Assembly (NCBI GenBank): GCA_902589825.1
Contig: CACIUL010000005.1
Coordinates: forward strand, 1-64,000
Reading direction: 5' to 3'
Origin: an uncultured Verrucomicrobiota bacterium
Lineage (GTDB): Bacteria; Verrucomicrobiota; Verrucomicrobiia; Verrucomicrobiales; DEV007
DNA: 64,000 nt
Position 1 is the stretch's first letter, and each line of letters begins with the position of its first letter. Made by a program: the position numbers and the translations under genes. Below the pieces are notes generated by a model. That model was not told the origin of the DNA and searched no databases. It was given only the letters and a program-made list of their open reading frames with translations. Below are positions 7,619 through 15,400 of the stretch, in pieces.

Positions 7619-7663
7619 CTCGTAATGAATAGGTCGTCGGTTCAATTCCGACCTTCGGCTCCA
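7619..7663 (+). other. tRNA-Thr(CGU) 3' half, likely attachment-site scar
   Basis: Reads as the end of a tRNA from the anticodon loop on: CTCGTAA loop (anticodon CGT), TGAAT, variable loop AGGTC, T-arm GTCGG-TTCAATT-CCGAC, acceptor CTTCGGC, discriminator T and CCA. The 5' anticodon stem does not pair (ACACA against TGAAT) and no D-arm precedes it, so this is not a functional tRNA. It resembles the E. coli thrW 3' half from memory. Confidence 0.75.
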
Positions 7664-7683
7664 TAACTAACAACGAGTTATGG
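7661..7683. terminator. Hairpin after the tRNA fragment
   Basis: CCATAACT and AGTTATGG form a perfect 8-bp stem with a 7-nt loop, overlapping the CCA end. It may be the original tRNA terminator carried along; no T-run follows. Confidence 0.4.
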
Positions 7684-7762
7684 ATTTAGGCGCGATGTGG
7701 GATTTTTACTGTGCATAAATAGTGCATAATAAAACACCCGTGTTTCCCTCCCCTGCCCTGTC

Positions 7763-7797
7763 TTGTAATGCGATGCGCGGGTTGCTAGGGTGAATGC
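7763..7797 (+). promoter_or_regulatory. Leaderless promoter, plus-strand repeat type
   Basis: TTGTAA (7763-7768), 17 nt containing GATGCGCGG, TGC-TAGGGT (-10 at 7786-7791), 6 nt, ATG at 7798. The spacer sequence is shared with the promoters at 12438 and 22754. Confidence 0.65.
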
Positions 7798-8535
7798 ATG
7801 CAGGCATTACCAACTGTTACAGCAATTGCTTTTAGCGTCGCCGTGCTTGCCTTTTCTAAAGGCCAAAAAGGTGAAATCCTTGAACGGAAAATCATTAATT
7901 ATTCAGTAGGAGACGTCGATCCCTCATCAGAAAAATTTGACCGTATATACACAACCATAGCTGACGCGGATGAAAAAAGAAAACAGGAGGTCAGAAATAA
8001 CCAGTTGGGACCGTGGTGGAAAGTCAAACTTCTACAAAATTTAGGCAAAGGAAAATACAGAGCGAATGACTTTGATAAGGATTTCTTACTGATTCTCAAA
8101 CTTGATGATCCAAATATCGAAAGTGTAGTAGCCATTAATAATTCAGGAGAAACAATCGACCTTAAAAGGGAAAGTTTTGACAAGATTACTGATGGAGAAC
8201 TGTGGGCTTTGCGCTTAAAAAAAACTAATGAGATATACAAGTATATAACAGTTCTGGGAGCTACCCGTACCATTCCAATCGTTAAATTGGTTACTCCTCC
8301 CCCACCAATCAAACGCATGACGAAAGCACAGTTTATTAAAAAATTAAAAGATGGGGAACGCTATGTAACGCAAATAAAGACAAGCACCCGAACCTGTACA
8401 TCTTGCCGTGGAAGAGGGCGCGTATTAAGTCAAGAACCTATCCAACCAGGAAAGCTAAACCGTTCAAGTCTATGTCAAAATTGCAACGGACAAAAAAAAG
8501 AACCTGTCTATACTTATTATCGAATACAATGGTAA
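7798..8535 (+). CDS. Exported hypothetical protein with DnaJ-like zinc-finger half-site
   Basis: 245 residues, visibly more AT-rich than its neighbours. Residues 1-20 look like a signal peptide. The middle is not recognised. The C-terminal 50 residues carry CTSCRGRGRV and, 22 residues on, CQNCNGQKK. This CxxCxGxG...CxxCxG pair is like one zinc site of the DnaJ cysteine-rich domain, and the four cysteines could bind one zinc. No J-domain is present. The start ATG lies 6 nt from the -10 box, which argues for a leaderless transcript. It lies just outside the tRNA fragment; base composition suggests recent transfer. Function unknown. Confidence 0.65.
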   Translation: MQALPTVTAIAFSVAVLAFSKGQKGEILERKIINYSVGDVDPSSEKFDRIYTTIADADEKRKQEVRNNQLGPWWKVKLLQNLGKGKYRANDFDKDFLLILKLDDPNIESVVAINNSGETIDLKRESFDKITDGELWALRLKKTNEIYKYITVLGATRTIPIVKLVTPPPPIKRMTKAQFIKKLKDGERYVTQIKTSTRTCTSCRGRGRVLSQEPIQPGKLNRSSLCQNCNGQKKEPVYTYYRIQW

Positions 8536-8788
8536 GCTCAAAGCCATTTAAATTCTTTAATCCTGCAGGTCTTTATTCTCCCTAAAGCCCGAACGCCGGC
8601 AGCCGCTTGAGGAGGGTTTACAACGGGAAACACGCCCCCATACCCCCTCATTGCTATTGTTGTATCCCCTTTAGGACCGTCATAGCTAGACAGCTACTTC
8701 GACGGAACCTAATAGACGTTTTCGCCCTCAGAAGGACCCACGCATAACCTGGAGGATTGGCTGCCCTCGGTGGGGCTGGGATAGGGGT
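8536..8788. other. Gene-free stretch with repeat remnants
   Basis: Holds an 18-mer CTAAAGCCCGAACGCCGG (8582-8599) joined to GGCAGCCGCTTG (8598-8609). Both occur again, separated, at 12081-12098 and 12408-12419. A truncated array spacer begins near 8764. No gene is seen. Confidence 0.5.
8764..8788. repeat. Truncated spacer: hairpin half only
   Basis: Starts inside the hairpin loop (CCCTCGGTGGGGCTGGGATAGGGG). The left arm and the promoter half are absent. It directly follows, on the minus strand, the stop of the Sel1 gene at 8789-9139. Confidence 0.65.
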
Positions 8789-9139
8789 TTATTCGATCTC
8801 CCATTCATACCCTAGATCCTCGAGAGCCTCTATAGCATCTTTATGCCCCTGCTCCGCGGCTTTACGAAACCATCTGATTGTCTGCGCAAGGGCATAGCCT
8901 CCCTTGCCGCGGCCAGCCCGGTAATCCGATCTATGCCTTATTCCCACAAAGAATTGCGCATCTGCGTGTCCCTGCTCCGCTGCCTTGCGAAACCATTTAG
9001 CTGCCTGGTCATAATCCAGGGTAAGGCCCAACTCGTATTGTGCTTGCGCATCTCCCTGCTCCGCCCTCTCTTGCAACGTAGGCTCACCACACCCGCCCAG
9101 CACCGCAGCTAGGCCCATGACACACAAAAACCGTTTCAT
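8789..9139 (-). CDS. Sel1-repeat lipoprotein, short
   Basis: 116 residues. The lipoprotein signal ends LGGC (Cys17). About two and a half Sel1 repeats follow, the first with the LTLDYDQAAKWFRKAAEQGHADAQ form also seen in the gene at 11581-12021. The signal peptide and the promoter 6 nt upstream of the ATG are nearly the same as in the neighbouring YwqK-like genes. Probably a lipid-anchored solenoid adaptor; the partner is unknown. Confidence 0.85.
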   Translation of the reverse strand: MKRFLCVMGLAAVLGGCGEPTLQERAEQGDAQAQYELGLTLDYDQAAKWFRKAAEQGHADAQFFVGIRHRSDYRAGRGKGGYALAQTIRWFRKAAEQGHKDAIEALEDLGYEWEIE

Positions 9140-9219
9140 CCCGCAACCCTAGCAAAACCCCCGGCTACTGGCAATGCTCTTAGACCTATCCCCTCGGTGG
9201 GGCTGGGATAGGGGGATTG
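9140..9219. repeat. Terminator-promoter spacer, complete copy
   Basis: Hairpin CCTATCCC (9185-9192)/GGGATAGG (9205-9212) lies 8 nt beyond the stop of the 9220-9861 gene. Promoter for 8789-9139: TTGCCA (9169-9174), 17 nt, TGC-TAGGGT (9146-9151), 6 nt to ATG. Confidence 0.8.
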
Positions 9220-9861
9220 TTAAAGACTCTTATCAGAGATCAGCTCGCCGTTTTTGTAAGTCGCTTCGCGGGTCAGTTTTCCATCCTCGTTCCATTTCCG
9301 CGCCAGACCCTCCTCTTTGCCGTCCTTGTAAGTAAACTCTGCCTTTTTCTGACCGTTCTCGTGGAAAGTCACGTTAAACCCGTCGACTGAATCGTCCTTG
9401 TAGTTCACTTCCGCCAATTTCTGTCCGTTTTCATACCACTGCGTCGAGGATCCGTGCCTTTTGCCGTCCTTGTAGTTCCATATCACCTTTTTCTGACCGT
9501 TTTCATACCACTCCGTCATGGATCCATGCATGTTGGCGTCCTTAAATTTGAGTTCCTGGGCTTTCTGTCCGTTCTCGTACCACGTCACATGCACACCATG
9601 CTTTAAACCGTCTTTGACTTGCGCCAAACCCCAAACCCGACCATCAGAATGCATCTGTTTCACCCAGCCTGAATACGGCGTTTGCTTGTTTTTTTCGTAA
9701 AACAACTCCCAATCTTGATCTGGTCCATCCCGGGTTTGCAAGTCATTAATATCAACTGCTTGTGCTATAATCTTGTCGAGTAACTTTGGATCATCAAAGT
9801 CAGGCTTACCACACCCACCCATCAACGCAGCAAGGCCCAAGACACACAAAAACCGTTTCAT
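9220..9861 (-). CDS. YwqK/MORN_2-repeat lipoprotein
   Basis: 213 residues; lipobox MGGC. After a short linker (DFDDPKLLDKI) comes the conserved NKQTPYSGWVKQM segment. Five to six MORN_2 units follow, each about 23 residues with WYENGQK and YKDGK..G, ending YKNGELISDKSL. In Bacillus, YwqK neutralises the partner toxin YwqJ in the cytoplasm. This version is exported and lipid-anchored, and no toxin gene is adjacent, so an immunity role is speculative. One of three similar lipoproteins in the window, with 9943-10539 and 18237-19076. Confidence 0.85.
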   Translation of the reverse strand: MKRFLCVLGLAALMGGCGKPDFDDPKLLDKIIAQAVDINDLQTRDGPDQDWELFYEKNKQTPYSGWVKQMHSDGRVWGLAQVKDGLKHGVHVTWYENGQKAQELKFKDANMHGSMTEWYENGQKKVIWNYKDGKRHGSSTQWYENGQKLAEVNYKDDSVDGFNVTFHENGQKKAEFTYKDGKEEGLARKWNEDGKLTREATYKNGELISDKSL

Positions 9862-9942
9862 GCCGCCACCCTAGCAAAACCCCCGGCTACTGGCAATGCT
9901 GTTAGGGGTTATCCCCTCGGTGGGGCTGGGATAGGGAGATTG
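9862..9942. repeat. Terminator-promoter spacer, complete copy
   Basis: Hairpin TATCCC/GGGATA, then TTGCCA (9891-9896), 17 nt, TGC-TAGGGT (9868-9873) and 6 nt to ATG at 9861, all on the minus strand. Confidence 0.8.
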
Positions 9943-10539
9943 TTAAAACTCCTTATCGGAGATCACCTCGCCGTTTTTGTAAGTCACTTCGCGGGTCAGT
10001 TTTCCATCCTCGTGCCAACGCCGAAATACCCCATCCTCCTTGCCGTTCTTGTAGTTCGATTCCTCATATTTCTGACCGTTCTTGAACCAAGCCACCCCTA
10101 CACCCTCCCTTTTGCCGTCCTTGTAAGTGTACTGCCAATTTTTCTGACCGTTCTCGTACCACAACACAGACACCCCCTCCAGTTCGCCGTCTTTCAATTC
10201 ATATTCCTCTCTTTTCTGTCCGCTCTCGTACCAGCTCACGCCTAACCCATCAAACTTGCCGTCCTTGTATGGAGTCAAGGACTTAACTTGACCGTTGGAA
10301 TACATTATTTTCCCCCATCCTGAATACGGCGTTTGCTTGTTTGGGGCATAAAACAATTTTGCGCCTACAGGACCTCGCGATTGCAACTCGGCCTCATCAA
10401 CAGCCTCATCCAGAGTCCTGTCGAGTAACGCAGAATCATCCAAATTGGGTAGATGCACCTGCTCGGCTCGCTCCCTATTTCCGTCACTACACCCACCCAG
10501 CACCGCAGCTAGGCCCAAAATACACAACAACCGTTTCAT
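9943..10539 (-). CDS. YwqK/MORN_2-repeat lipoprotein
   Basis: 198 residues; signal peptide with lipobox LGGC. The linker contains LDDSALLDRTLDEAVDEAEL, followed by NKQTPYSGWGKIM and about five MORN_2 units (WYESGQKREEY, WYENGQKNWQY, WFKNGQKYEES, WHEDGKLTREV). The tail YKNGEVISDKEF matches the other members. N-terminal linker and C-terminal tail are more alike among paralogues than the middle repeats, so the repeat block may be the variable, partner-facing part; that is inference. Confidence 0.85.
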   Translation of the reverse strand: MKRLLCILGLAAVLGGCSDGNRERAEQVHLPNLDDSALLDRTLDEAVDEAELQSRGPVGAKLFYAPNKQTPYSGWGKIMYSNGQVKSLTPYKDGKFDGLGVSWYESGQKREEYELKDGELEGVSVLWYENGQKNWQYTYKDGKREGVGVAWFKNGQKYEESNYKNGKEDGVFRRWHEDGKLTREVTYKNGEVISDKEF

Positions 10540-10614
10540 CCCGCAACCCTATCAAAACCCCCGGCTGCTGGCAATGCTCTTACACCTATCCCCTCGGTGG
10601 GGCTGGGATAGGGG
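10540..10614. repeat. Terminator-promoter spacer, complete copy
   Basis: Hairpin CCTATCCC/GGGATAGG, then TTGCCA (10569-10574), 17 nt, TAGGGT (10546-10551) and 6 nt to ATG at 10539. This copy has TGA rather than TGC before the -10 box. Confidence 0.8.
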
Positions 10615-11505
10615 TTATTCGACTCCAAGGGCTTTAAGAGCCTCTTTAGCATTTGCATGCCCCTGTTCAGCTGCCTTGCGATACCATTTAACGCCCTCCT
10701 CATCATCCTCAGCAACGCCCCTGCCATGGGCATACATGAATCCCAAAAGTAATTGCGCATCTGCTAATCCCTGATCCGCTGCCTTGCGATACCATTTAAC
10801 GGCCTCCACATCATCCCTATCAACGCCCTCGCCCTTGGAATACTCGACTCCCAAACCGAATTGCGCATCTGCTAATCCCTGATCCGCTGCCTTGCGATAC
10901 CATTTAACCGCCAACGCCCAATCCTGAGTAACGCCCTCGCCCTTGCCATACATGGCTCCAAAAAAGAATTGCGACATTGCATGCCCCTGCTCCGCTGCCC
11001 TGCGCCACCATTTAACGGCCTCCGCTTTATCCACGGCAACGCCCTTGTCAGCATTTAACGGCCTCCGCTTTATCCACGGCAACGCCCTTGTCAGCGCCAT
11101 ATCCACAGCAATTCCCTTGCCAGCACCATACATTTCCCCCAACTCAAATTGCGCCTGTGCATTACCCTGCTCCGCAGCCTTTCCGAGAATGGCGAGCGCT
11201 CTCTCAAAACCACTTGCCGCGATCTCTTTCTTTGCCGGATCTACGGTTCCCAGTCTCTTATATGCCAATGACATAACCAATATAGATTTACCCACTCTCC
11301 AGTTCTCTTTCCCGTATTTATCAGCTGCAATCTTGGCTGACTTTTTCCCGACCTCAATAGCCTCATGATGCCTTTTCTTTGCAGTTAATTCCTCACACTC
11401 CTTGATCATCGCCTCCCACTCTTTCTCAGCGGTGCCAGCCTCCTCCTGGGCGTTGAGAAAACTGACGGTTAAAACAAGTAGCAAGGCACACAACAACCGT
11501 TTCAT
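10615..11505 (-). CDS. Secreted Sel1-repeat protein with frame-restoring tandem duplication
   Basis: 296 residues. The signal peptide (about 1-20) ends LNAQ and has no lipobox. A helical N-terminal region (20-105) is followed by Sel1 repeats from about residue 108 to 290. After the first repeat (GAGKGIAVD) the protein has an out-of-pattern stretch ALTRALPWIKRRPLN and then resumes with DKGVAVDKAEAVKWW. The stretch comes from a 43-bp tandem duplication (11009-11094) whose two copies are read in different frames. Without the extra copy the downstream repeats would be out of frame. The protein may still fold, with a defective second repeat. Confidence 0.82.
   Translation of the reverse strand: MKRLLCALLLVLTVSFLNAQEEAGTAEKEWEAMIKECEELTAKKRHHEAIEVGKKSAKIAADKYGKENWRVGKSILVMSLAYKRLGTVDPAKKEIAASGFERALAILGKAAEQGNAQAQFELGEMYGAGKGIAVDMALTRALPWIKRRPLNADKGVAVDKAEAVKWWRRAAEQGHAMSQFFFGAMYGKGEGVTQDWALAVKWYRKAADQGLADAQFGLGVEYSKGEGVDRDDVEAVKWYRKAADQGLADAQLLLGFMYAHGRGVAEDDEEGVKWYRKAAEQGHANAKEALKALGVE
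11009..11094. repeat. Perfect 43-bp tandem duplication
   Basis: 11009-11051 and 11052-11094 are identical. 43 is not a multiple of 3, so the two copies are read in different frames within the Sel1 gene. Confidence 0.9.
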
Positions 11506-11580
11506 CCCGCCACCCTAGCAAAACCCCCGGCTGCTGGCAATGCTCTTAGACGTATCCCCTCGGCGGGGCTGGGATAGGGG
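11506..11580. repeat. Terminator-promoter spacer, complete copy
   Basis: Hairpin TATCCC/GGGATA (loop variant CTCGGCGGGGCT), then TTGCCA (11535-11540), 17 nt, TGC-TAGGGT (11512-11517) and 6 nt to ATG at 11505. Confidence 0.8.
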
Positions 11581-12021
11581 TTATTCAATCCCTAGTTTCT
11601 TGAGAGCCTCGAGATCCTCTTTAGCCTCTGGGTGTCCCTGTTCCGCTGCCTTGCGATACCATTTAAAGGCCTCCGCATTATCCTTGATAACGCCATCGCC
11701 ATTGGCATACATGCGCCCCAAACTATATTGACCAAGTGCGTATCCCTGCTCTGCCGCTTTGCGATACCATTTCAAGGCCTCCTCATAATCCTTGGTAACG
11801 CCATAGCCAAAGGCATACATGAATCCCAACTCATATTGCGCATCTGCGTGTCCCTGATCCGCTGCCTTGCGATACCATTTAGCTGCCTGGTCAAAATCCA
11901 GGGTAAGGCCCAACTCATATTGCGCATCTGCATCTCCCCGCTCAGCCTTCTCAATCAACGTAGGTCCACCACACCCACCCAGCACCGCAGCTAGGCCCAG
12001 GACACACAACAACCGTTTCAT
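11581..12021 (-). CDS. Sel1-repeat lipoprotein
   Basis: 146 residues; lipobox LGGC. About three full Sel1 repeats: LTLDFDQAAKWYRKAADQGH, FGYGVTKDYEEALKWYRKAA, and NGDGVIKDNAEAFKWYRKAA. The domain closely matches the short paralogue at 8789-9139 plus two more repeats, so repeat gain or loss explains the length differences. Rightmost gene of the compact array. Function unknown beyond probable periplasmic-facing protein contacts. Confidence 0.86.
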   Translation of the reverse strand: MKRLLCVLGLAAVLGGCGGPTLIEKAERGDADAQYELGLTLDFDQAAKWYRKAADQGHADAQYELGFMYAFGYGVTKDYEEALKWYRKAAEQGYALGQYSLGRMYANGDGVIKDNAEAFKWYRKAAEQGHPEAKEDLEALKKLGIE

Positions 12022-12061
12022 CCCGCAACCCTAGCAAAACCACCGGCTGCTGGCAATGCTC
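12022..12061 (-). repeat. Truncated spacer: promoter half only
   Basis: TTGCCA (12051-12056), 17 nt, TGC-TAGGGT (12028-12033) and 6 nt to ATG at 12021. The hairpin half is absent; unrelated sequence follows. Confidence 0.75.
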
Positions 12062-12101
12062 AGGTGGCACTGCTACCCCGCTAAAGCCCGAACGCCGGAA
12101 G

Positions 12102-12299
12102 TTAAGCCGGCTTGACGCTTTCAGCGCACGGTCCCTTAGGACCTTCACCCCGAGTAAATTCTACGGTTTGGCCTTCGTGCAACTCTTCAAAGTTTGCACC
12201 TTCCACTGCTGACCGGTGGAAAAAAAGATCTTTGCTCTCACCGGCAATAAAGCCAAAGCCCTTGTCGGAGATAATTTTTTTAATCGTTCCCTGTTCCAT
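12102..12299 (-). CDS. Cold-shock domain protein
   Basis: 65 residues, the full length of a single-domain CspA-family protein. It is a five-stranded OB fold that binds single-stranded RNA and DNA. RNP1 (KGFGFI) and RNP2 (DLFFHRS) are both present with their aromatic residues. It lacks the leaderless promoter seen nearby; a long AT-rich leader is possible between it and the divergent 12473 gene. Minor oddity: it sits between two separated halves of a sequence that is continuous at 8582-8609. Confidence 0.93.
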   Translation of the reverse strand: MEQGTIKKIISDKGFGFIAGESKDLFFHRSAVEGANFEELHEGQTVEFTRGEGPKGPCAESVKPA

Positions 12300-12437
12300 T
12301 GTAATTTTGATACTGCTTAATAAAATTAGGCGGAGAGCAGTGCTTTTACTATTCCGCGCCTATGTGGTAATACATCCTAAATGCGGATAGGACATCTTTT
12401 TTTTTCAGGCAGCCGCTTGTAAATAGCCTTCCCTGTC

Positions 12438-12472
12438 TTGCAACGTGATGCGCGGGTTGGTATAATTCTTTG
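12438..12472 (+). promoter_or_regulatory. Leaderless promoter with consensus -10 box
   Basis: TTGCAA (12438-12443), 17 nt with GATGCGCGGGTTG, TATAAT (12461-12466), 6 nt, ATG at 12473. This is the best -10 match in the window. Confidence 0.72.
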
Positions 12473-15400
12473 ATGAAGCATGGAAAAGGCTTTCCCATAG
12501 CAAAGTTTGCTATCTTTTTGTTGTTCTCTTGTTTATCTGCTCAGGGCACTGAGGGGAACAGGTTGTCTCATCTCGATGAGCCTAATAATCCTTGGCAATT
12601 TAATAGACAATCAGCCAAGCTCATTACTCCACAGTGGATCGGAGAAGAGGGTGTCGAAGCCGTGGCTGTCCTCGCGATTGATGATCTGTCAGGTGACGGT
12701 CAGCACTTCCGTAATTATCTGACTCCAATCATTGAAAGACTCAAACTTATCGATGGTCGTGGTCCTGTCAGTATTACTTGTAATCGTCCGGAGCCGGATC
12801 ATCCTAATATGCAATGGTTCTTTAAGCAGGGAGTCTCCCTGGAAACTCACACCCTGACTCACCCGTGCCCATTGCTACAGCGGTATGATTTTAGAGGGGC
12901 CCGAGCCAACTACCATGGTTGCGTCGACTTACTCACTTTGATACCAAATAACCGTTCTGTCGGATTTCGCTTTCCGTGCATGGATGGACAAAATACACCG
13001 AGTCCACGCGCTTACGCTGAAATTCTTAATGGGGTCAGTGACCTTGGTAATTTTATGACATCAAGTTCGAGCGTGGGCATTGTCTTCACACCGGAAGATC
13101 CTGAGATTCCCAAATCCATTTTTGAGGATGACCCGGCCGGGGCCAGACGCTTTTCAAAGTATTTGATGAATGGCTTTGTTAATTACGTGGAGAATTATCC
13201 GTACCCTTTTGTTGTTGGTAATCTGATTTGGGAGCTGCCTTTTGTTTATCCAAACGATTATACCGGTCAGACGCTGCACGGCAATCAGAACCCGGTGACG
13301 ATCACGGATTTCAAGGCAGCAGTCGATGCGACGGTCGCCAAGAAGGGAGCCGTCTCCTTGTGCTTTCACGCGGGCGGTTGGATGAGCAGTCAACAGATGG
13401 CAGACATTGTCGATCACTCTGATAAGACTCATGGAAAGAAAGTGAAGTTTCTAAACATGCGTGAGATGGATGAGAGGATCGTAGAAAATATGCTTTCCGG
13501 CCATGCGCTTCGCCGCGCCGATGGAGGGGATAATGGGGTTCGTGTTTTTGATATTAATGGGGACGGGTTCATGGATGTTTTGATTGCCAATAAGAAGGCG
13601 AAGATCACAAGGATTTGGCAACCTAAAAAAGGGAAGTGGCTAAACATTCCTTTCCCGGCGGCGCTTCATCATGATTTGCGCTTCGGAATCCTTGAAGGAT
13701 CGGAAAATCCAGTCGCGCTAACACCAAAGACTGGATGGCGTTTTAGTGGTAAAGCCTGGATCGAGGATAAGACACTCGCCGCGGGTCAGAGTGGGTTCAG
13801 GCTCCTTGATCTTGATAACGATGGCAACTGTGAATTAATTTCTAATGATTCGGTTAAGCAGCGCATTGAGGGCGCTTGGAAATTATTACCTTTTAACCTT
13901 CCTAAGAAAACTGAGATTGAAAGGGAAGACCGTGGAGATGCGGGGATGCGTTTTGCTGACATTGATGATGATGGAAATCAGGATGTGATCTTCTCTAATG
14001 GTGAGTGGTTTGGAACTTGGATCTTTGAATCGATGGAGAAGGGATGGTCGAGGCCTGGTCTCTATGGAATACGCGGGAACAGTGGTGTCGGTAAAGATCA
14101 CCCGCGCGGACGTGATACCTTACCGCCGATCGTGCGGGCGGATGGAACCAATAATGGCGCGTGGATTAAGCGGGGGCACCTTTATTGGCAGAACGAGGAC
14201 ACGGGCGCCGTTATGTCTCATCACATTGATCAGCGCAGCTTCGGTGACTTGATGGGAGATCAGGTTAATTATCCAAGGACTGCCAAAGCTTCACTTAAAG
14301 CCATGCAACCGCGGCCTGGTTTCCGGGTCGAGCTAGTCGCGGCCGAACCGCTCGTTATGGATCCTGTCGATGTGGCATGGGGTCCCGACGGCACCATGTG
14401 GGTCGTTGAAATGGCGGACTACCCGATCGGTATCGATAACAAGGATAAGCCTGGGTCACGGGTCGCAGCCATCACCGATACGGATGGGGACGGGCAGTAT
14501 GATAAGCGAACGCTTTTGGCTGATGGACTTGAGACTGCCAGTTCGGTTCTACCGTGGAGGGATGGAGTTCTGGTTGTGGCACCTCCGAGCGTTTGGTTTT
14601 TAAAGGACACTACTGGTGATGGTAAGGCTGATAAAAAAGAAATTCTTTATGAGGGTTTTGGCAGAGGCAATGAACAGCACCGTGGCAATGGACTTGTGTG
14701 GGGACTGGACGGTTGGATCTATGTTGCCAATGGCGATAGCGCGGGAACAATCCGATCGACTCGCTCAGGTAAGAAACTTAATCTCGGTGGTTTTGATCTC
14801 AGAATCAAACCAGACACTGGAGAGCTTGAGCCCGCCACCGGGGTAACTCAGCACGGACGTAACCGCGACGACTGGGGTAATTGGGTCGCGGGTAATAATT
14901 CTTCTGGATGGCAGATTGCTTTGGAAGATCACGATATCAGGCGTAACCCAAAAGTATCTCAGCCTTCCAATAGACATGGTATTAATGGAGTCATTGACCT
15001 TTATCCGATCAGTCGGGTTTTAAGTCACTACTCAGGTTACAAGGCGCCTCCGGCTGGATCTCCCGGGAAACTGACTTCTGGATGCGGTTATACATTTTAC
15101 CGAGACTCCCTCTTCGATGGGATCATTGAACCATCGGTTTACTATTCCTGCCCGGTCCACAACTGCATTCACCGAGAAGTGATTTCTTGGAACGGCGTTC
15201 TCATGAATACGGGGCGCGCGAGTGATGAGGCGAGGAGTGAGTTTTTACGAAGTTCAGATTCTTGGTTTCGTCCTGCTTCGATTCGCACTGGCCCCGACGG
15301 TGCCATGTATGTGGCGGACCTTTATCGTTTGGTCATTGAGCACCCTGAATGGATTGATGATACGCTGGAAAAAGAGATGATTGCCGATGGCCGATTGCGC

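Larger units (their letters stand above)
7485..7797. other. Gene-free attachment region upstream of the integrase
   Basis: 313 bp without a gene. It contains a tandem pair of TGTGCCACTT (7515-7534), an inverted repeat ATACTGTC/GACAGTAT (7537-7544 and 7562-7569), the tRNA-Thr 3' fragment (7619-7663), a hairpin (7661-7683), a pair of GTGCATAA (7711-7718, 7722-7729) and the promoter of the 7798 gene. The direct repeats are candidate integrase arm or excisionase sites. Confidence 0.6.

Noticed and set aside
7600-7663. Functional tRNA gene
   Set aside because: No D-arm or 5' acceptor strand, and the anticodon stem does not pair; only the 3' half is present.
2145-12061. Integron cassette array with attC sites
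   Set aside because: The spacers are regular and contain a hairpin, but no paired RYYYAAC/GTTRRRY cores are seen, each spacer carries its own promoter, and the nearby recombinase is a phage-type integrase.
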